A DNA stretch of 64,000 nt from Sulfuricurvum sp. GTDB taxonomy: Bacteria; Campylobacterota; Campylobacteria; Campylobacterales; Sulfurimonadaceae. The position numbers were made by a program, and so were the translations under genes. The notes beneath the pieces were generated by a model. It did no database searches and had not been told where the DNA came from. It worked only from the letters and a program-made list of their open reading frames with translations. Shown piece by piece: positions 1-9,657 of the stretch. The stretch spans positions 62,001 through 126,000 of the forward strand of contig JAUYUB010000018.1 of NCBI GenBank assembly GCA_030692765.1. Direction: 5' to 3'. Numbering within the stretch: position 1 is the stretch's first letter; each line of letters begins with the position of its first letter.

Positions 1-636
1 GATTACATCATCAGTATTGCCGCAGATGCAGCGGCTGCAGGATTTGATGAAGTACAATTTGATTATGTCCGTTTTCCTGATCGTAAAGGAATCAAATTTG
101 CCGTTGAGAATACTCAAGCTAACCGTGTTAAAGCAATTTCGGGATTCTTGGAAACAGCACGTGAACGTTTAAAACCCTACAATGTCTTTATTTCTGCAGA
201 TATTTTCGGTTACGTAGGATGGCACGATGCTGATATTGAAATCGGCCAGCGCGTTGATGCTCTCGCACCGTTTGTGGATTATCTTTGCCCTATGCTTTAT
301 CCAAGCGGGTTCAATGCCGGAATTCCTGGATACCCAAATCCGGTTAAAGCGAACTATGAAATTGTCAAACATTCATTGGAGAAATCACTCACAAAATCCG
401 GTAACTCTCCTTTGTGCTATCGTCCATGGCTACAAGCATTTAAAGATTACGCCTTTGACCGTCGTGTATACGGTGAACAAGAGATCCGTGATCAAATTCG
501 CGGAAGTGAAGACTTTGGTAGCTGCGGATGGATTCTCTGGAACCCTAGAAATGTCTATACCGGAGCAGGTTTACTTCGTCTAAAAAAAGAAGCTTGCGAT
601 ACTGCTATTAAGCCTGCTACAAAGCCAGCCGTTTAA
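1..636 (+). CDS. DUF4015-like putative glycoside hydrolase, C-terminal part (5' end outside window)
   Basis: The reading frame is open from base 1, so the gene begins upstream; about 211 codons are visible up to TAA at 634-636. The visible part reads as the C-terminal half of a TIM-barrel glycosidase-like domain: an acidic strand FDEVQFDYVRFPD near the start, then ADIFGYVGW, then YLCPMLYPSGF and a late GWILWNPRN strand. These are typical of the DUF4015 putative glycosyl hydrolase family. Substrate and localisation cannot be told because the N-terminus is missing. Family assignment is from motif memory; enzymatic activity is inference. Confidence 0.7.
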   Translation, partial: DYIISIAADAAAAGFDEVQFDYVRFPDRKGIKFAVENTQANRVKAISGFLETARERLKPYNVFISADIFGYVGWHDADIEIGQRVDALAPFVDYLCPMLYPSGFNAGIPGYPNPVKANYEIVKHSLEKSLTKSGNSPLCYRPWLQAFKDYAFDRRVYGEQEIRDQIRGSEDFGSCGWILWNPRNVYTGAGLLRLKKEACDTAIKPATKPAV

Positions 637-707
637 TTAGCAAGCTTTTCTTTAATAATTTGGAATGATGAAGTACAATATATTAATTTTTCAACAGAGG
701 TTAATTC

Positions 708-1085
708 ATGAATTCTGAAAAAGTTATTTCCGGTTTTTTTATTATTTTGGCTCTCACACTTAACTTCGGGTTTTTTATCGGTGATATAGATGTCATAGCT
801 TTTCACAGTGTCTACGAACTCTTTGCGGCCATTGTCGTCAATCTCATTGCCACCATTATGAAACTAGGGGATAAGACACAAACAGGATCCGTTCTCCTTG
901 CTACCAGTTTTGTTGCCGATTTACAGCTCATTGCCGCTGCTGTCGTTTGGGGTGTCATCAATATGACCAGCGTTATGACCCCTGAACTTTTTACTGCAGT
1001 CGTTTCTTTATCAGGAGGTGCATTGATCGCTAATATTATCTCTGTTACTTTATTTGTTGGCGAAACCCTTTTGCTAAAACGATAA
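708..1085 (+). CDS. Small integral membrane protein (DUF6394-like)
   Basis: 125 residues, almost all hydrophobic, with about four membrane segments (roughly residues 5-25, 32-52, 65-90 and 98-122) and few charges. A Shine-Dalgarno AGAGG sits about 8 bases before the ATG. It lies 13 bp upstream of the potassium-channel gene in the same direction, so the two are probably co-transcribed and may act together. It resembles small proteins annotated DUF6394 in Campylobacterota, but that name is from memory. No catalytic motif is visible and the function is unknown. Confidence 0.75.
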   Translation: MNSEKVISGFFIILALTLNFGFFIGDIDVIAFHSVYELFAAIVVNLIATIMKLGDKTQTGSVLLATSFVADLQLIAAAVVWGVINMTSVMTPELFTAVVSLSGGALIANIISVTLFVGETLLLKR

Positions 1086-1098
1086 TCGCCTCGCTTTT

Positions 1099-2760
1099 AT
1101 GAATCACGAATCATCAATCTGGCTTTTTTTGCGCAAGATGAGAGCTCCTCTCATCGTTCTAAACCTTGCTCATGCAATTCCGGTACTTCTTCTTACGCTT
1201 GCTCCTGGTATAGATGCGCAAGGCAATTCAACACATCTTACCATCTTTGATGCCATGTATATCGTTGGTTATACGGCAACCACCATTGGATTTGGGGAAA
1301 TTCCTTATGCATTCAGCTATCCACAACGCATCATTGTCTTAATCACCATCTATACTACGGTTCCTGCATGGTTTTATGCACTGGGTTCACTCATCGCACT
1401 CTTTCAAGAAAAGACCTTTATCAATGCGGTAAAAATGAATACCTTTAGACGTAAGGTTCGCCAAATTAAGCAAGATTTTATCATCATCTGTGGTTATACT
1501 GATTCTGCAAAACTTCTTATTGATAAACTCAATGAAGATAATCTCTATCGTTTGATTGTTATTGATAAAAACAGTGATAAAATCGAAGCTTTGCAAAGTG
1601 AGCTTTATATGCCATCTATTCCGGCTATTGCTGCAGATGCGTCTATGACCGATGTCCTAAAAGCATCAGGTATCCAGTCACCTAACTGCAAGTTTCTCGT
1701 TACCTTATTTGACGATGATCAGCTCAATCTCAAAATTTCTGTACGTGCTCGAATATTAAATGAAGACATCAAAATTATTGCCCGATCCGGCGTAAAACAT
1801 GGAGGAGAAAACCTTACCAATATTGGTGTAGACCATGTCATAGATATCTTTTCCATTATTGCGAGACGTATTGATTTTGCCCTTAAATCGCCTTATCTGT
1901 TTAACCTTCTCAATTGGGTACAAGGGGGTAATCTACATGTCAGTAAAACGGATATTTTACCTACAGGTAAATACATCGTTTGCAGCCGTGGCCGTTTTGG
2001 CAATACCATACAAAATACTTTGGATAAAAATAATATCGAATACACCTATCTAGATATCAATAAAGAAATTCACGAGAAAGTCTCTTCGGATCAAGACTTC
2101 TTTTTACAAGCAGGGATACTAGAATCCTCATGCATTATTGCCGGGACTAATGATGATGCTATCAACCTATCCATAGTCGCTACTGCAAGGGCAATTAATC
2201 CTAATATCTTCGCAATTGTACGAGAGAATGAACTTGAAGAACGTAGCCTCTTTTCTCACTTACGTGTTGATAAAATTTTTGTTCTCGATCAAATTGCAGC
2301 CTTGGACGGATACAACTATATTGATCGTCCTATGACGTTAAAATTTATTGACGGTATCTCAACTTTTGATAAACAAAAGTTAGCTGATACACTTTTACTG
2401 ATTACCAAAAAAATCAATAAACGCCCAAAATTACTTGAAATGACAATTGATCACAAACACATGTATGCACTCGCCCATTGCCTCGCAAGCTGTCCTGTCA
2501 CAATTGGACAGATTTTGAATAATCCATACCGCGATGGAATCGATTTAAAAGTAGTCATATTGGGGCTTCAACGGGAAAATGGGGAGTTTATCCTCCTGCC
2601 AGATGACAATACACATTTTGAACACAATGATCATATTTTATTTGCGACAACCATTCCTAGTCTAAAAAAGTTTGAGACGATCATCAATCATTACTATGAA
2701 CTTTATTATGTCCTTCATGGTGTAGAAGCACGACGATTTAAACTACCATGGATCAACTAA
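1099..2760 (+). CDS. Potassium channel with two RCK (TrkA-N/TrkA-C) domains
   Basis: 553 residues. A two-helix pore module occupies about residues 15-105, with selectivity-filter-like TTIGFGE at 61-67, a variant of the usual TVGYGD. Two Rossmann-type RCK modules follow: the first begins near 125 (FIIICGYTDSAK), the second near 290 (YIVCSRGRFGN). A TrkA-C-like segment closes the chain (about 470-550, with DLKVVILGLQRENGEF). One chain thus carries tandem RCK domains, as in ligand-gated potassium channels or Kch-like proteins. It likely conducts K+ across the inner membrane under nucleotide or ion control. Its 3' end overlaps recR, which is on the opposite strand, by 4 bp. Confidence 0.88.
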   Translation: MNHESSIWLFLRKMRAPLIVLNLAHAIPVLLLTLAPGIDAQGNSTHLTIFDAMYIVGYTATTIGFGEIPYAFSYPQRIIVLITIYTTVPAWFYALGSLIALFQEKTFINAVKMNTFRRKVRQIKQDFIIICGYTDSAKLLIDKLNEDNLYRLIVIDKNSDKIEALQSELYMPSIPAIAADASMTDVLKASGIQSPNCKFLVTLFDDDQLNLKISVRARILNEDIKIIARSGVKHGGENLTNIGVDHVIDIFSIIARRIDFALKSPYLFNLLNWVQGGNLHVSKTDILPTGKYIVCSRGRFGNTIQNTLDKNNIEYTYLDINKEIHEKVSSDQDFFLQAGILESSCIIAGTNDDAINLSIVATARAINPNIFAIVRENELEERSLFSHLRVDKIFVLDQIAALDGYNYIDRPMTLKFIDGISTFDKQKLADTLLLITKKINKRPKLLEMTIDHKHMYALAHCLASCPVTIGQILNNPYRDGIDLKVVILGLQRENGEFILLPDDNTHFEHNDHILFATTIPSLKKFETIINHYYELYYVLHGVEARRFKLPWIN

Positions 2761-3332
2761 GTATCAACGCGATCTTCCATTGCTTTTGTCAAAGATAGAA
2801 TATCCACATTTTCCAGACTTACACCCGTAGGAACTCCTTGAGCTATTCGTGTAAATCGTACATCACAACCGCTTAGTTTATCTTCGATGTATAACATCAC
2901 ACCATGATTAGCGATTGAGGGGGTCAAGGCAAAGATGACCTCTTTTATGCCGCTGTTGACAACATCACGTAAATGTGATGTATTGAGCTGTTCCAAAGAC
3001 TCTAATACAAAATAACGTCCGTCAAACAGTCCGTTTTCTTCAAACGTTAAAATATCTTTGGCATTTTCCACAATACACAAAAGTTCATGATTGCGCCGTT
3101 CATCACTGCAAATCTCACAAAGTTCGTCTTCACTTATTCCACCGCAGGAACGGCACTTTTTGAGGCTTGTAATGGCATTTTCAATCGCATGTGCCAGCTT
3201 TAATCCGCCAAAACTGTCATTCATGACCATGTGGTAGGCCAAACGAGTTGCTGACTTTTGTCCGATTGTAGGCAACTGTTGCAATGCATCGACAAGTCTA
3301 TTAAATTTTTCCAGGGAACGTTTCATACCCAT
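2757..3332 (-). CDS. recR: Recombination mediator protein RecR
   Basis: 191 residues. The order is an N-terminal helix-hairpin-helix (LPTIGQKSATRLAYHM), a four-cysteine zinc finger (C60, C63, C72, C75) and a Toprim domain (LLCIVENAKDILTFE onwards), with the conserved late segment RIAQGVPTG. This is the normal RecR length. It acts with RecO to load RecA on single-stranded gaps; a recO gene lies at 29623. Two starts are possible, ATG at 3332 or ATG at 3326 (MKRSLEKF); neither has a clear ribosome site. It is divergent from dnaJ with 73 bp between. Confidence 0.95.
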   Translation of the reverse strand: MGMKRSLEKFNRLVDALQQLPTIGQKSATRLAYHMVMNDSFGGLKLAHAIENAITSLKKCRSCGGISEDELCEICSDERRNHELLCIVENAKDILTFEENGLFDGRYFVLESLEQLNTSHLRDVVNSGIKEVIFALTPSIANHGVMLYIEDKLSGCDVRFTRIAQGVPTGVSLENVDILSLTKAMEDRVDT

Positions 3333-3373
3333 AGTCTAGCAAAGCTTATTCCATAAAGAGTTGATGCTTATGG

Positions 3374-3379
3374 TATAAT
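3374..3379 (+). promoter_or_regulatory. Probable -10 element of dnaJ
   Basis: TATAAT lies 27 bases before the dnaJ GTG start, in the short divergent gap with recR. No convincing -35 is visible, which is common for the housekeeping promoters of this phylum. No CIRCE-type inverted repeat is seen. Confidence 0.5.
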
Positions 3380-3405
3380 TCGCAAAAAATATTTAGGAAT
3401 TATGT

Positions 3406-4530
3406 GTGGAAAATCTAAGCTATTATGAAATACTAGAAGTCAGTAAAAATGCCAATGGTGACGAGATCAAAAAAGCGTATCGAAAGATGGCAAAACTCTA
3501 CCATCCGGACCGTAATCCAGGTGATGCTACAGCAGAAACAAATTTCAAATTTTGTAATGAAGCCTACCAAGTGCTCAGTGATGAACAACAACGTAGCATC
3601 TACGACAGATACGGGAAAGAAGGTCTCCAAGGTGGAGGCGGTGGACGTCGCTCATCCGGCGGATTTGATGATTTAGGAAGTATCTTTGAAGAGATGTTTA
3701 ATGGATTTGGCGGAGGCGGTGGTGGACGTAGACAATCACGTGAACCTACCGACAAGTTTGCATTGGATCTGGGCGTAGAGATGAAAATCAGCTTCAAAGA
3801 AGCGGTTTTTGGATGCGAAAAAGAAGTCACCTTCAACAGTAAAAAATCGTGTAAAACCTGTAAAGGGACAGGCGCAAAAGATGGAAAAGTCACCTCTTGT
3901 AGTCAATGTGGCGGAAAAGGTCAAGTCTATGTACGCCAAGGGTTCATGACGTTCTCTCAAACGTGTCCTGCGTGTCACGGTGAGGGTACGATGGCCACAG
4001 CCAAATGTTCTGACTGTAAGGGTAAAAGCTATACAGAGAGCAAAGAGAGCGTTACAGTTAAAGTTCCTGCAGGTATTGATACCGGCAACCGTCTGCGTGT
4101 ATCTGGGCGTGGTAATACAGGTAAAAGCGGTGTAGCAGGTGATTTGTATGTTACCTTTGAAGTCGAAGAGGACAGCCACTTTATCCGTAATGGCAATGAC
4201 ATCTATTTACAAGTCCCTGTGTTCTTTACGCAAGCCGTATTAGGTGAAAACATCACGATACCATCACTAACTGGGGATGTGCTCCTAGAACTGGAACGTG
4301 GGACAAAAGACAAACAGCAGTACCGTTTCCGTAACGAAGGGGTAGCCGATGTTCATGGTCACGGAAAAGGTGATCTGATCGCACAAGTCACCCTCACCTA
4401 CCCTACAAAACTCACAAGTGAGCAAGAAGATCTCTTGCAAAAACTGCAAGCGAGTTTCGGTATCGAGTCAAAACCTCATGAGAGTATGTTTGAATCAACA
4501 TTTGACAAAGTCAAAGGGTGGTTCAAGTAA
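3406..4530 (+). CDS. dnaJ: Chaperone protein DnaJ
   Basis: 374 residues, a full-length type I J-protein. The J domain (1-70) has HPD at 33-35. A Gly-rich linker follows (about 75-110), then a zinc region with four CxxCxGxG-type repeats (CKTCKGTG, CSQCGGKG, CPACHGEG, CSDCKGKS; the last ends in Ser), and C-terminal substrate-binding domains. It stimulates the DnaK ATPase in the cytoplasm. The start is GTG at 3406, supported by AGGA at 3395-3398. No dnaK or grpE is adjacent. Confidence 0.96.
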   Translation: MENLSYYEILEVSKNANGDEIKKAYRKMAKLYHPDRNPGDATAETNFKFCNEAYQVLSDEQQRSIYDRYGKEGLQGGGGGRRSSGGFDDLGSIFEEMFNGFGGGGGGRRQSREPTDKFALDLGVEMKISFKEAVFGCEKEVTFNSKKSCKTCKGTGAKDGKVTSCSQCGGKGQVYVRQGFMTFSQTCPACHGEGTMATAKCSDCKGKSYTESKESVTVKVPAGIDTGNRLRVSGRGNTGKSGVAGDLYVTFEVEEDSHFIRNGNDIYLQVPVFFTQAVLGENITIPSLTGDVLLELERGTKDKQQYRFRNEGVADVHGHGKGDLIAQVTLTYPTKLTSEQEDLLQKLQASFGIESKPHESMFESTFDKVKGWFK

Positions 4531-4535
4531 CCACT

Positions 4536-4958
4536 CTAGCCTTGCATTTTTTTCGCAAGGAAATCTGCTGTCGGTGCATCTACCGAATTAACATGCAAAA
4601 CAATCCATTCAGGTGTTTTGTGTATAAAGTTAATGATTTTTTTGATATCCCCGAACTTCTTCCACTGTCTGACTGTAGAGTCAAGATCCGATAAAAACAT
4701 ATCATGAGCTGTTTTATGCATATCATACGATGGAAAATCGTATTCTTCCATCAAACGTTCTTCGTTGGCAAAATGCTTATGAACATGGTCTATGTATTCA
4801 TCCAGCTTTTTTTCCAGCTCACTCAACTCTACCGTTTTTCTATCAACGCCAAAGGCTAGCTTCTCGATCTCATTTAAAATCTTGATCTCATTCTCATGCG
4901 TCTGCTGCATCTGCTCGACGCTCATATCCTCAACTTGTTCAATGTAAATCAATGCCAT
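4536..4958 (-). CDS. Bacteriohemerythrin, non-heme di-iron oxygen-binding protein
   Basis: 140 residues, a single hemerythrin domain. The di-iron ligand pattern is complete: H21, H62xxxE66, H81xxxH85 and H122xxxxD127, with H58 nearby. Members of this family bind O2 reversibly in microaerobes and may deliver or sense it. It is convergent with dnaJ (5 bp gap). The fused CcsBA gene lies 133 bp downstream on the same strand. The start ATG at 4958 follows an AGGAG-like site (4968-4972 on the minus strand). Confidence 0.92.
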   Translation of the reverse strand: MALIYIEQVEDMSVEQMQQTHENEIKILNEIEKLAFGVDRKTVELSELEKKLDEYIDHVHKHFANEERLMEEYDFPSYDMHKTAHDMFLSDLDSTVRQWKKFGDIKKIINFIHKTPEWIVLHVNSVDAPTADFLAKKMQG

Positions 4959-5051
4959 AAAAACTCCTAATGATTGTTATTTATCTCTTTAATGGGGAAA
5001 GTATAATTTGTTTTTTGTTTTAAAAAATTGATCCAAATCAATTATTGAATC

Positions 5052-5080
5052 CATTCCCACTTCAAAAGTGGGAATGAGCG
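5052..5080 (+). repeat. Divergent orphan copy of the RAYT-linked REP hairpin
   Basis: A perfect 11-bp stem, CATTCCCACTT (5052-5062) and AAGTGGGAATG (5066-5076), closes on a 3-nt loop CAA. The 3' flank GAGCG matches the GAGNG following the three copies near 36 kb, but the 5' flank lacks their GTATG. It lies 12 bases past the stop of the minus-strand ccsBA gene. It has no T-run on either strand, so it is a repeat first and at most a weak terminator or mRNA 3' stabiliser. Confidence 0.85.
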
Positions 5081-5091
5081 AAAAATAAGAA

Positions 5092-8000
5092 TTATTTAGT
5101 AGAGCGTTTTGGATAGGCCATAGCGATGACTATTGCTATAACGGCATACGTCCATGGTACGAAATCAGGCACAGGTACAGGATCGCCTTTTGCATATGAG
5201 TGCATTCCCGCGAGATAATAGTTTACCCCGAAATAGGTCATCAAGACCGATGTAAATGCCAAGAGAGAGATTACGCTGAAGCTGTAATCGTTATAGGCGC
5301 CTTTAATCATACGGAGGTGAATCACCACTGCGTAGACAAGAATCGTTACCAGTGCCCATGTCTCTTTTGGATCCCATCCCCAATAACGTCCCCAGCTCTC
5401 ATTGGCCCATACACCGCCCAAGAAGTTACCGACCGTCAATAGAACCAAACCGATCATTAAACTCATCTCATTGATGCCGTTAAGCTCTTTGATCGCTAGA
5501 TTGAGACGTAATTCATTCGTAGGTCTTTTGAGTATAAAGAGGATCAAAGTGATCATCCCTAACAATGCACCAAGGCCCAAGAAACCGTAACTCGCCGTAA
5601 TCATAGAAACGTGAATACTCAACCAGTACGACTGTAATACAGGTACCAAGTTTGTCACCTGTGGGTCAAGCCAGTTCAGATGCGCTACGAACAATATGAT
5701 ACCAGCCATGATTCCCGTTGCAGCAAGCGTAATCGCGGATTTACGTGAGAAAATAAATCCGGCCAAAACCGTTGCCCATCCGATATAGACCATAGATTCA
5801 TACCCGTTAGACCATGGAGCATGTCCTGCGATGTACCAACGCATCGCCAAACCAGCAGTATGTGCCACAAAAAAGACTACCAATAAAGCGAAGGTTGCTT
5901 TGCTAAATACGTTAAGATTGAAGCTTGGCTTGAGTATTTTCAAGAATGAAAGTAAAAGTAATGCAAAACCGATAATAAAGTACAATGGCCACAACTGCTC
6001 AAAAATATTCCATTTGTTGTACGCAAGCTCTACTTTTACCTTTGTATCGCTTGGATAAACGCTCGCACCTGCAAAATGCTGAAATTTTTCTATCAAAGAC
6101 AATGCTTTGTCAGCCTGCGACCAATCGCCGCTTTTAAGTGCGCCATCAACAGCACTGAAATAACCCACTGCCATCAAACGTACCATTTGGCTGTCTTTTG
6201 GATCCAATGTCTGCAATGCCTCAATAGTTGCATACCATTTGTTATTTTGATCGTTTGGTTTAGGCCACATTTGAATCAATGAACCTGTATAAACCATGAA
6301 TGCGACGTTTACACGTTCATCAATTTGCAATAGGGATTTATCAAATTTATCACGTTTACCCGGAGCTTTTCGTGTTGCTTCCTCGACTAGTTTTCCTAAT
6401 TTATACCCTGTAATCTCACTGGGGACTTCAAAAAACTGTGAAAAAGCGGCAACTTTTGCATCTTCCGGTAGACCTATGAGTTTATTGATCTCTTTGTCTC
6501 CTGTTTTGATCATAGCGATTTCGCGCCATGCATCAGGACGAAGCATCATCCCCATGATAACTTGGTTGGCATTGAGACCTAGCAATGATGTACTGCGGTT
6601 TAGTTTTGACAAAATCTCATGGGATAATGTATCCATAGGCTTCATACGTCCGGCAGAATCTTGAACTATGAGGTGCCCGAATTTATCCGCATGTACTGCA
6701 TCAAAACTCTTGGCGATTGAGATAACCGGATTTTCAGCATCAGCAGCACGAAGATTTGTACTGCTCAACACTAAAATCATAAGAGCAAAAGAGGCAGCAA
6801 GTTTTTTTGCATTTAAGGATTTAAGTTTCTCACTAAGAGCGTTAAATCGACCATTTTTAACGATCAAGACACCAAACAATCCAATAGCTAGCAATAAATA
6901 ACCTACATACGTCACTAAGGTACCTGGATCACGATTTACAGATAATACCGTACCCATTTCATCTTGATCAAATGACGACTGAAAGAAGCGATGCGCTTGA
7001 TAATCAAGGATATGGTTCATATAAATACGATACGGCATTTTTACCCCTGCCGCTTGATCGATCAGAGTGACTTCGCTTGCATACGATGCTGGAGACATAG
7101 AGCCCGGATATCGCTCTAACTGAAAATCATTAAGCTGTATAGCAAAAGGCAATGAACGTTCAATGGATCCATAAGCTACGTCAACCGTGATATCCCCTAA
7201 GTTCACTTTTTTAGCTTCCCCAATTTCTCCAGGTGTCCCTAAGACGATAACCGATTCTTTTTTACCCACAGTGCTAAGTTCAAGCGTTAACGCATCAGCA
7301 CCTTTCACCATTGGCCCTTTTGCCGGCTTAGACACAAGCTTCATACTTCCCTTAGGGATAAAAGAGCGCAATACAAAACCACTTTGCGGTGTCTGGAACA
7401 AGGTACGGCTTAAAAGCTCACTTTTACCTGCTTCTGTAGAGCCTGCTTGTTGCGTATCCATGCTTAGGGTATTGAGTTTCATGTCATGACTCATCATGAC
7501 TTTGTCACCCACAACGCTCAAAGAAACAACCGGTTTTTCAAATTTTTGTCCTGAGCCAAAGTCAATGACGATATCGTTAGCATCAAAAGAATCGCCTTTT
7601 TTCAAGCTCACTTGCTCTCCGCTGCCGCCAGCAGTCACCATCATATTCAAAATTGGCTCACCTTTAGGATCAGCAGCGGCTTCCAGTCTTGCATCTCCCA
7701 TATAGGCGTTTAATTTAACATTAACCTCTTTGCCGTCAAACGCCAATGTACGTTCGAAGCTATTAGACAAACGCTTCGAAAGAAACAATGGTTCCTGAAA
7801 CGTATACGATTTGCCTTCATGGTGGACATTAAACGTCACATAGGGCTCATTACTGACTATGACGTTATTGCTTTCACCCTCACGAATGTGCATCACACCC
7901 TCATACCCAAAGTAACGGGTTACAGCTGCACCCACTAAGATAATTAAAAACGCAACGTGAAATGTAAATACCAATAGTTTTTCTTTTCGCGCCATGTTAA

Positions 8001-8232
8001 ACTTAATAATATTAAGCAATAAGTTCAAAGCAAGCAGACCTAACAATATCTCAAACCATCGTGCATTGTATATATCGGCTTTTGCCGTCATAGTACCGTA
8101 GTCATTCTCAACAAATGTAGCGTAGCCGATAGTGACGGCAAAGATCAACATGAGAACCGCCATGGTCTTCATGGAGCTTAAAATAGAATGGATTTTATTC
8201 ATAAGGAACCTATCGTAAAAATATAGTCGCAA
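5092..8232 (-). CDS. ccsBA: Fused cytochrome c synthase CcsBA (ResB-CcsA)
   Basis: 1046 residues. The N-terminal part is CcsB/ResB-like: early membrane segments at about 15-35, 60-80 and 88-110, then a large periplasmic region (about 110-440). More membrane helices follow, then a second periplasmic stretch (about 500-740) and a CcsA-like multi-helix domain (about 745-1046). The haem-handling WWD-type segment WGRYWGWDPKETWALV is near residue 970. It exports haem and attaches it to CXXCH motifs of periplasmic c-type cytochromes (System II). A single fused chain is typical of Campylobacterota. It is preceded by gdhA on the same strand with a 47-bp gap. Confidence 0.95.
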   Translation of the reverse strand: MRLYFYDRFLMNKIHSILSSMKTMAVLMLIFAVTIGYATFVENDYGTMTAKADIYNARWFEILLGLLALNLLLNIIKFNMARKEKLLVFTFHVAFLIILVGAAVTRYFGYEGVMHIREGESNNVIVSNEPYVTFNVHHEGKSYTFQEPLFLSKRLSNSFERTLAFDGKEVNVKLNAYMGDARLEAAADPKGEPILNMMVTAGGSGEQVSLKKGDSFDANDIVIDFGSGQKFEKPVVSLSVVGDKVMMSHDMKLNTLSMDTQQAGSTEAGKSELLSRTLFQTPQSGFVLRSFIPKGSMKLVSKPAKGPMVKGADALTLELSTVGKKESVIVLGTPGEIGEAKKVNLGDITVDVAYGSIERSLPFAIQLNDFQLERYPGSMSPASYASEVTLIDQAAGVKMPYRIYMNHILDYQAHRFFQSSFDQDEMGTVLSVNRDPGTLVTYVGYLLLAIGLFGVLIVKNGRFNALSEKLKSLNAKKLAASFALMILVLSSTNLRAADAENPVISIAKSFDAVHADKFGHLIVQDSAGRMKPMDTLSHEILSKLNRSTSLLGLNANQVIMGMMLRPDAWREIAMIKTGDKEINKLIGLPEDAKVAAFSQFFEVPSEITGYKLGKLVEEATRKAPGKRDKFDKSLLQIDERVNVAFMVYTGSLIQMWPKPNDQNNKWYATIEALQTLDPKDSQMVRLMAVGYFSAVDGALKSGDWSQADKALSLIEKFQHFAGASVYPSDTKVKVELAYNKWNIFEQLWPLYFIIGFALLLLSFLKILKPSFNLNVFSKATFALLVVFFVAHTAGLAMRWYIAGHAPWSNGYESMVYIGWATVLAGFIFSRKSAITLAATGIMAGIILFVAHLNWLDPQVTNLVPVLQSYWLSIHVSMITASYGFLGLGALLGMITLILFILKRPTNELRLNLAIKELNGINEMSLMIGLVLLTVGNFLGGVWANESWGRYWGWDPKETWALVTILVYAVVIHLRMIKGAYNDYSFSVISLLAFTSVLMTYFGVNYYLAGMHSYAKGDPVPVPDFVPWTYAVIAIVIAMAYPKRSTK

Positions 8233-8279
8233 TTGTAGTGCGTGTAAGGTAAATATATGTTAATTCACTGTTAATAGTA

Positions 8280-9632
8280 TTATACACCCTCGAGAATCAT
8301 TGCCTCTGCAATGCGTTTAAATGCAGAAATATTAGCGCCGATAACAAAATTACGTTCATTGCCATACTCTTTAGCCGTTAATGAAATACGTTTATAGATT
8401 TGACACATGATTTCGTTGAGTTTAGCGTTTACTTTTTCATAACTCCACTTTTCCATCGAAGCATTTTGACTCATCTCAAACTCACTGACAGCAACACCAC
8501 CCGCATTGGCTGCCTTGCCAGGAGCAAAAAGTACACCCTCACTTAAAAACAACTCAATGGCACTTGGCTGTGTAGGCATATTGGCACCTTCGATAACTGC
8601 AACACATCCATTATTGATTAGATTTTGTGCATCTATCTCAGTTAATTCATTTTGCGTAGCACATGGGAATGCCGCAAAACATGGATAATTCCAAACGGCA
8701 TGTCCCCCTATGGGATAATCGGCTTTATGAATATAGACTGCCGTTGAAATTTTAGTTGCATAAAATCCAAGGGAAAGGCGTTTACCATTGTCTTTTAGAC
8801 TTCTAAGAACATCCAAATCAATACCGTTTGGATCGTATATGGTCCCCTCACTGTCACTGCAGGTCACAACTTTTGCACCAATAGACTGCAGCTTTTCTAT
8901 CGTGTGAATCGCCACATTTCCTGCACCGCTGACGGTACATATTTGATCTTCAAGAACTTCTTCCAGCTCTTGCTTGAGCATTTCCTGTGCAAAATAGACT
9001 ACACCGTATCCTGTTGCTTCAGGACGAAGCAATGAACCGCCAAAAGTAAAGGGTTTTCCACTAAGCACACCGTCATAATCGCGTGTTATTCGTTTGTATT
9101 CGCCATATAAAAACCCGATCTCTTTCGTCCCTACTCCGATATCACCGGCAGGAATATCTTTACGTGCTCCTATATACTGATGCAATTCACGCATAAAGGC
9201 ATGACAAAATTTCATGATTTCAAAATCACTTTTGCCTTTGGGGTCAAAATCACTCCCCCCTTTTGCCCCACCGATCGGCAGTCCTGTCAATGCATTTTTA
9301 AATATTTGTTCAAATGCCAAAAATTTCAATACACCGATATTGACACTGGGATGGAATCGTAACCCCCCTTTGTATGGTCCAAGTGCATTATTAAACTGTA
9401 TACGATAACCATTGTTGACATGAACACGATTATGATCATCAACCCATTGCACTTTAAACTGAATCATCCGATCTGCCGTTACGATACGTTCTAAAATAGC
9501 ATAAGTATCATAACGATCATCATTTTCTATCACTGGCTGTAAAGAGTTCAACACTTCACTAACTGCCTGCATGAAAGGATCATCAATTGAACAGTTTGAC
9601 TTTTCAAGATTTTCTAGAATTTTTTTGATCAT
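8280..9632 (-). CDS. gdhA: NADP-type glutamate dehydrogenase
   Basis: 450 residues, the size of hexameric bacterial GdhA. The substrate segment with the catalytic lysine is visible (LPIGGAKGGSDFDPKGK, about 120-136), followed by the ARKDIPAGDIGVG loop and the Rossmann domain (VSGAGNVAIHTIEKL, about 240). It makes glutamate from 2-oxoglutarate and ammonium. The window also encodes GltBD, so both ammonium-assimilation routes to glutamate are present. Preference for NADP is inferred from length and class. It starts 25 bp after the polA stop. Confidence 0.95.
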   Translation of the reverse strand: MIKKILENLEKSNCSIDDPFMQAVSEVLNSLQPVIENDDRYDTYAILERIVTADRMIQFKVQWVDDHNRVHVNNGYRIQFNNALGPYKGGLRFHPSVNIGVLKFLAFEQIFKNALTGLPIGGAKGGSDFDPKGKSDFEIMKFCHAFMRELHQYIGARKDIPAGDIGVGTKEIGFLYGEYKRITRDYDGVLSGKPFTFGGSLLRPEATGYGVVYFAQEMLKQELEEVLEDQICTVSGAGNVAIHTIEKLQSIGAKVVTCSDSEGTIYDPNGIDLDVLRSLKDNGKRLSLGFYATKISTAVYIHKADYPIGGHAVWNYPCFAAFPCATQNELTEIDAQNLINNGCVAVIEGANMPTQPSAIELFLSEGVLFAPGKAANAGGVAVSEFEMSQNASMEKWSYEKVNAKLNEIMCQIYKRISLTAKEYGNERNFVIGANISAFKRIAEAMILEGV

Positions 9633-9657
9633 AATAATCCTTGAAATACTAAAGTGG

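Noticed and set aside
3600-4179. Minus-strand open frames across dnaJ
   Set aside because: They are antisense to the Gly-rich and zinc regions of dnaJ, with no start context; the plus-strand product is clearly DnaJ.
4518-4560. Possible terminators between dnaJ and the hemerythrin gene
   Set aside because: Stems of only six pairs, and one lies inside hemerythrin codons; not better than chance.
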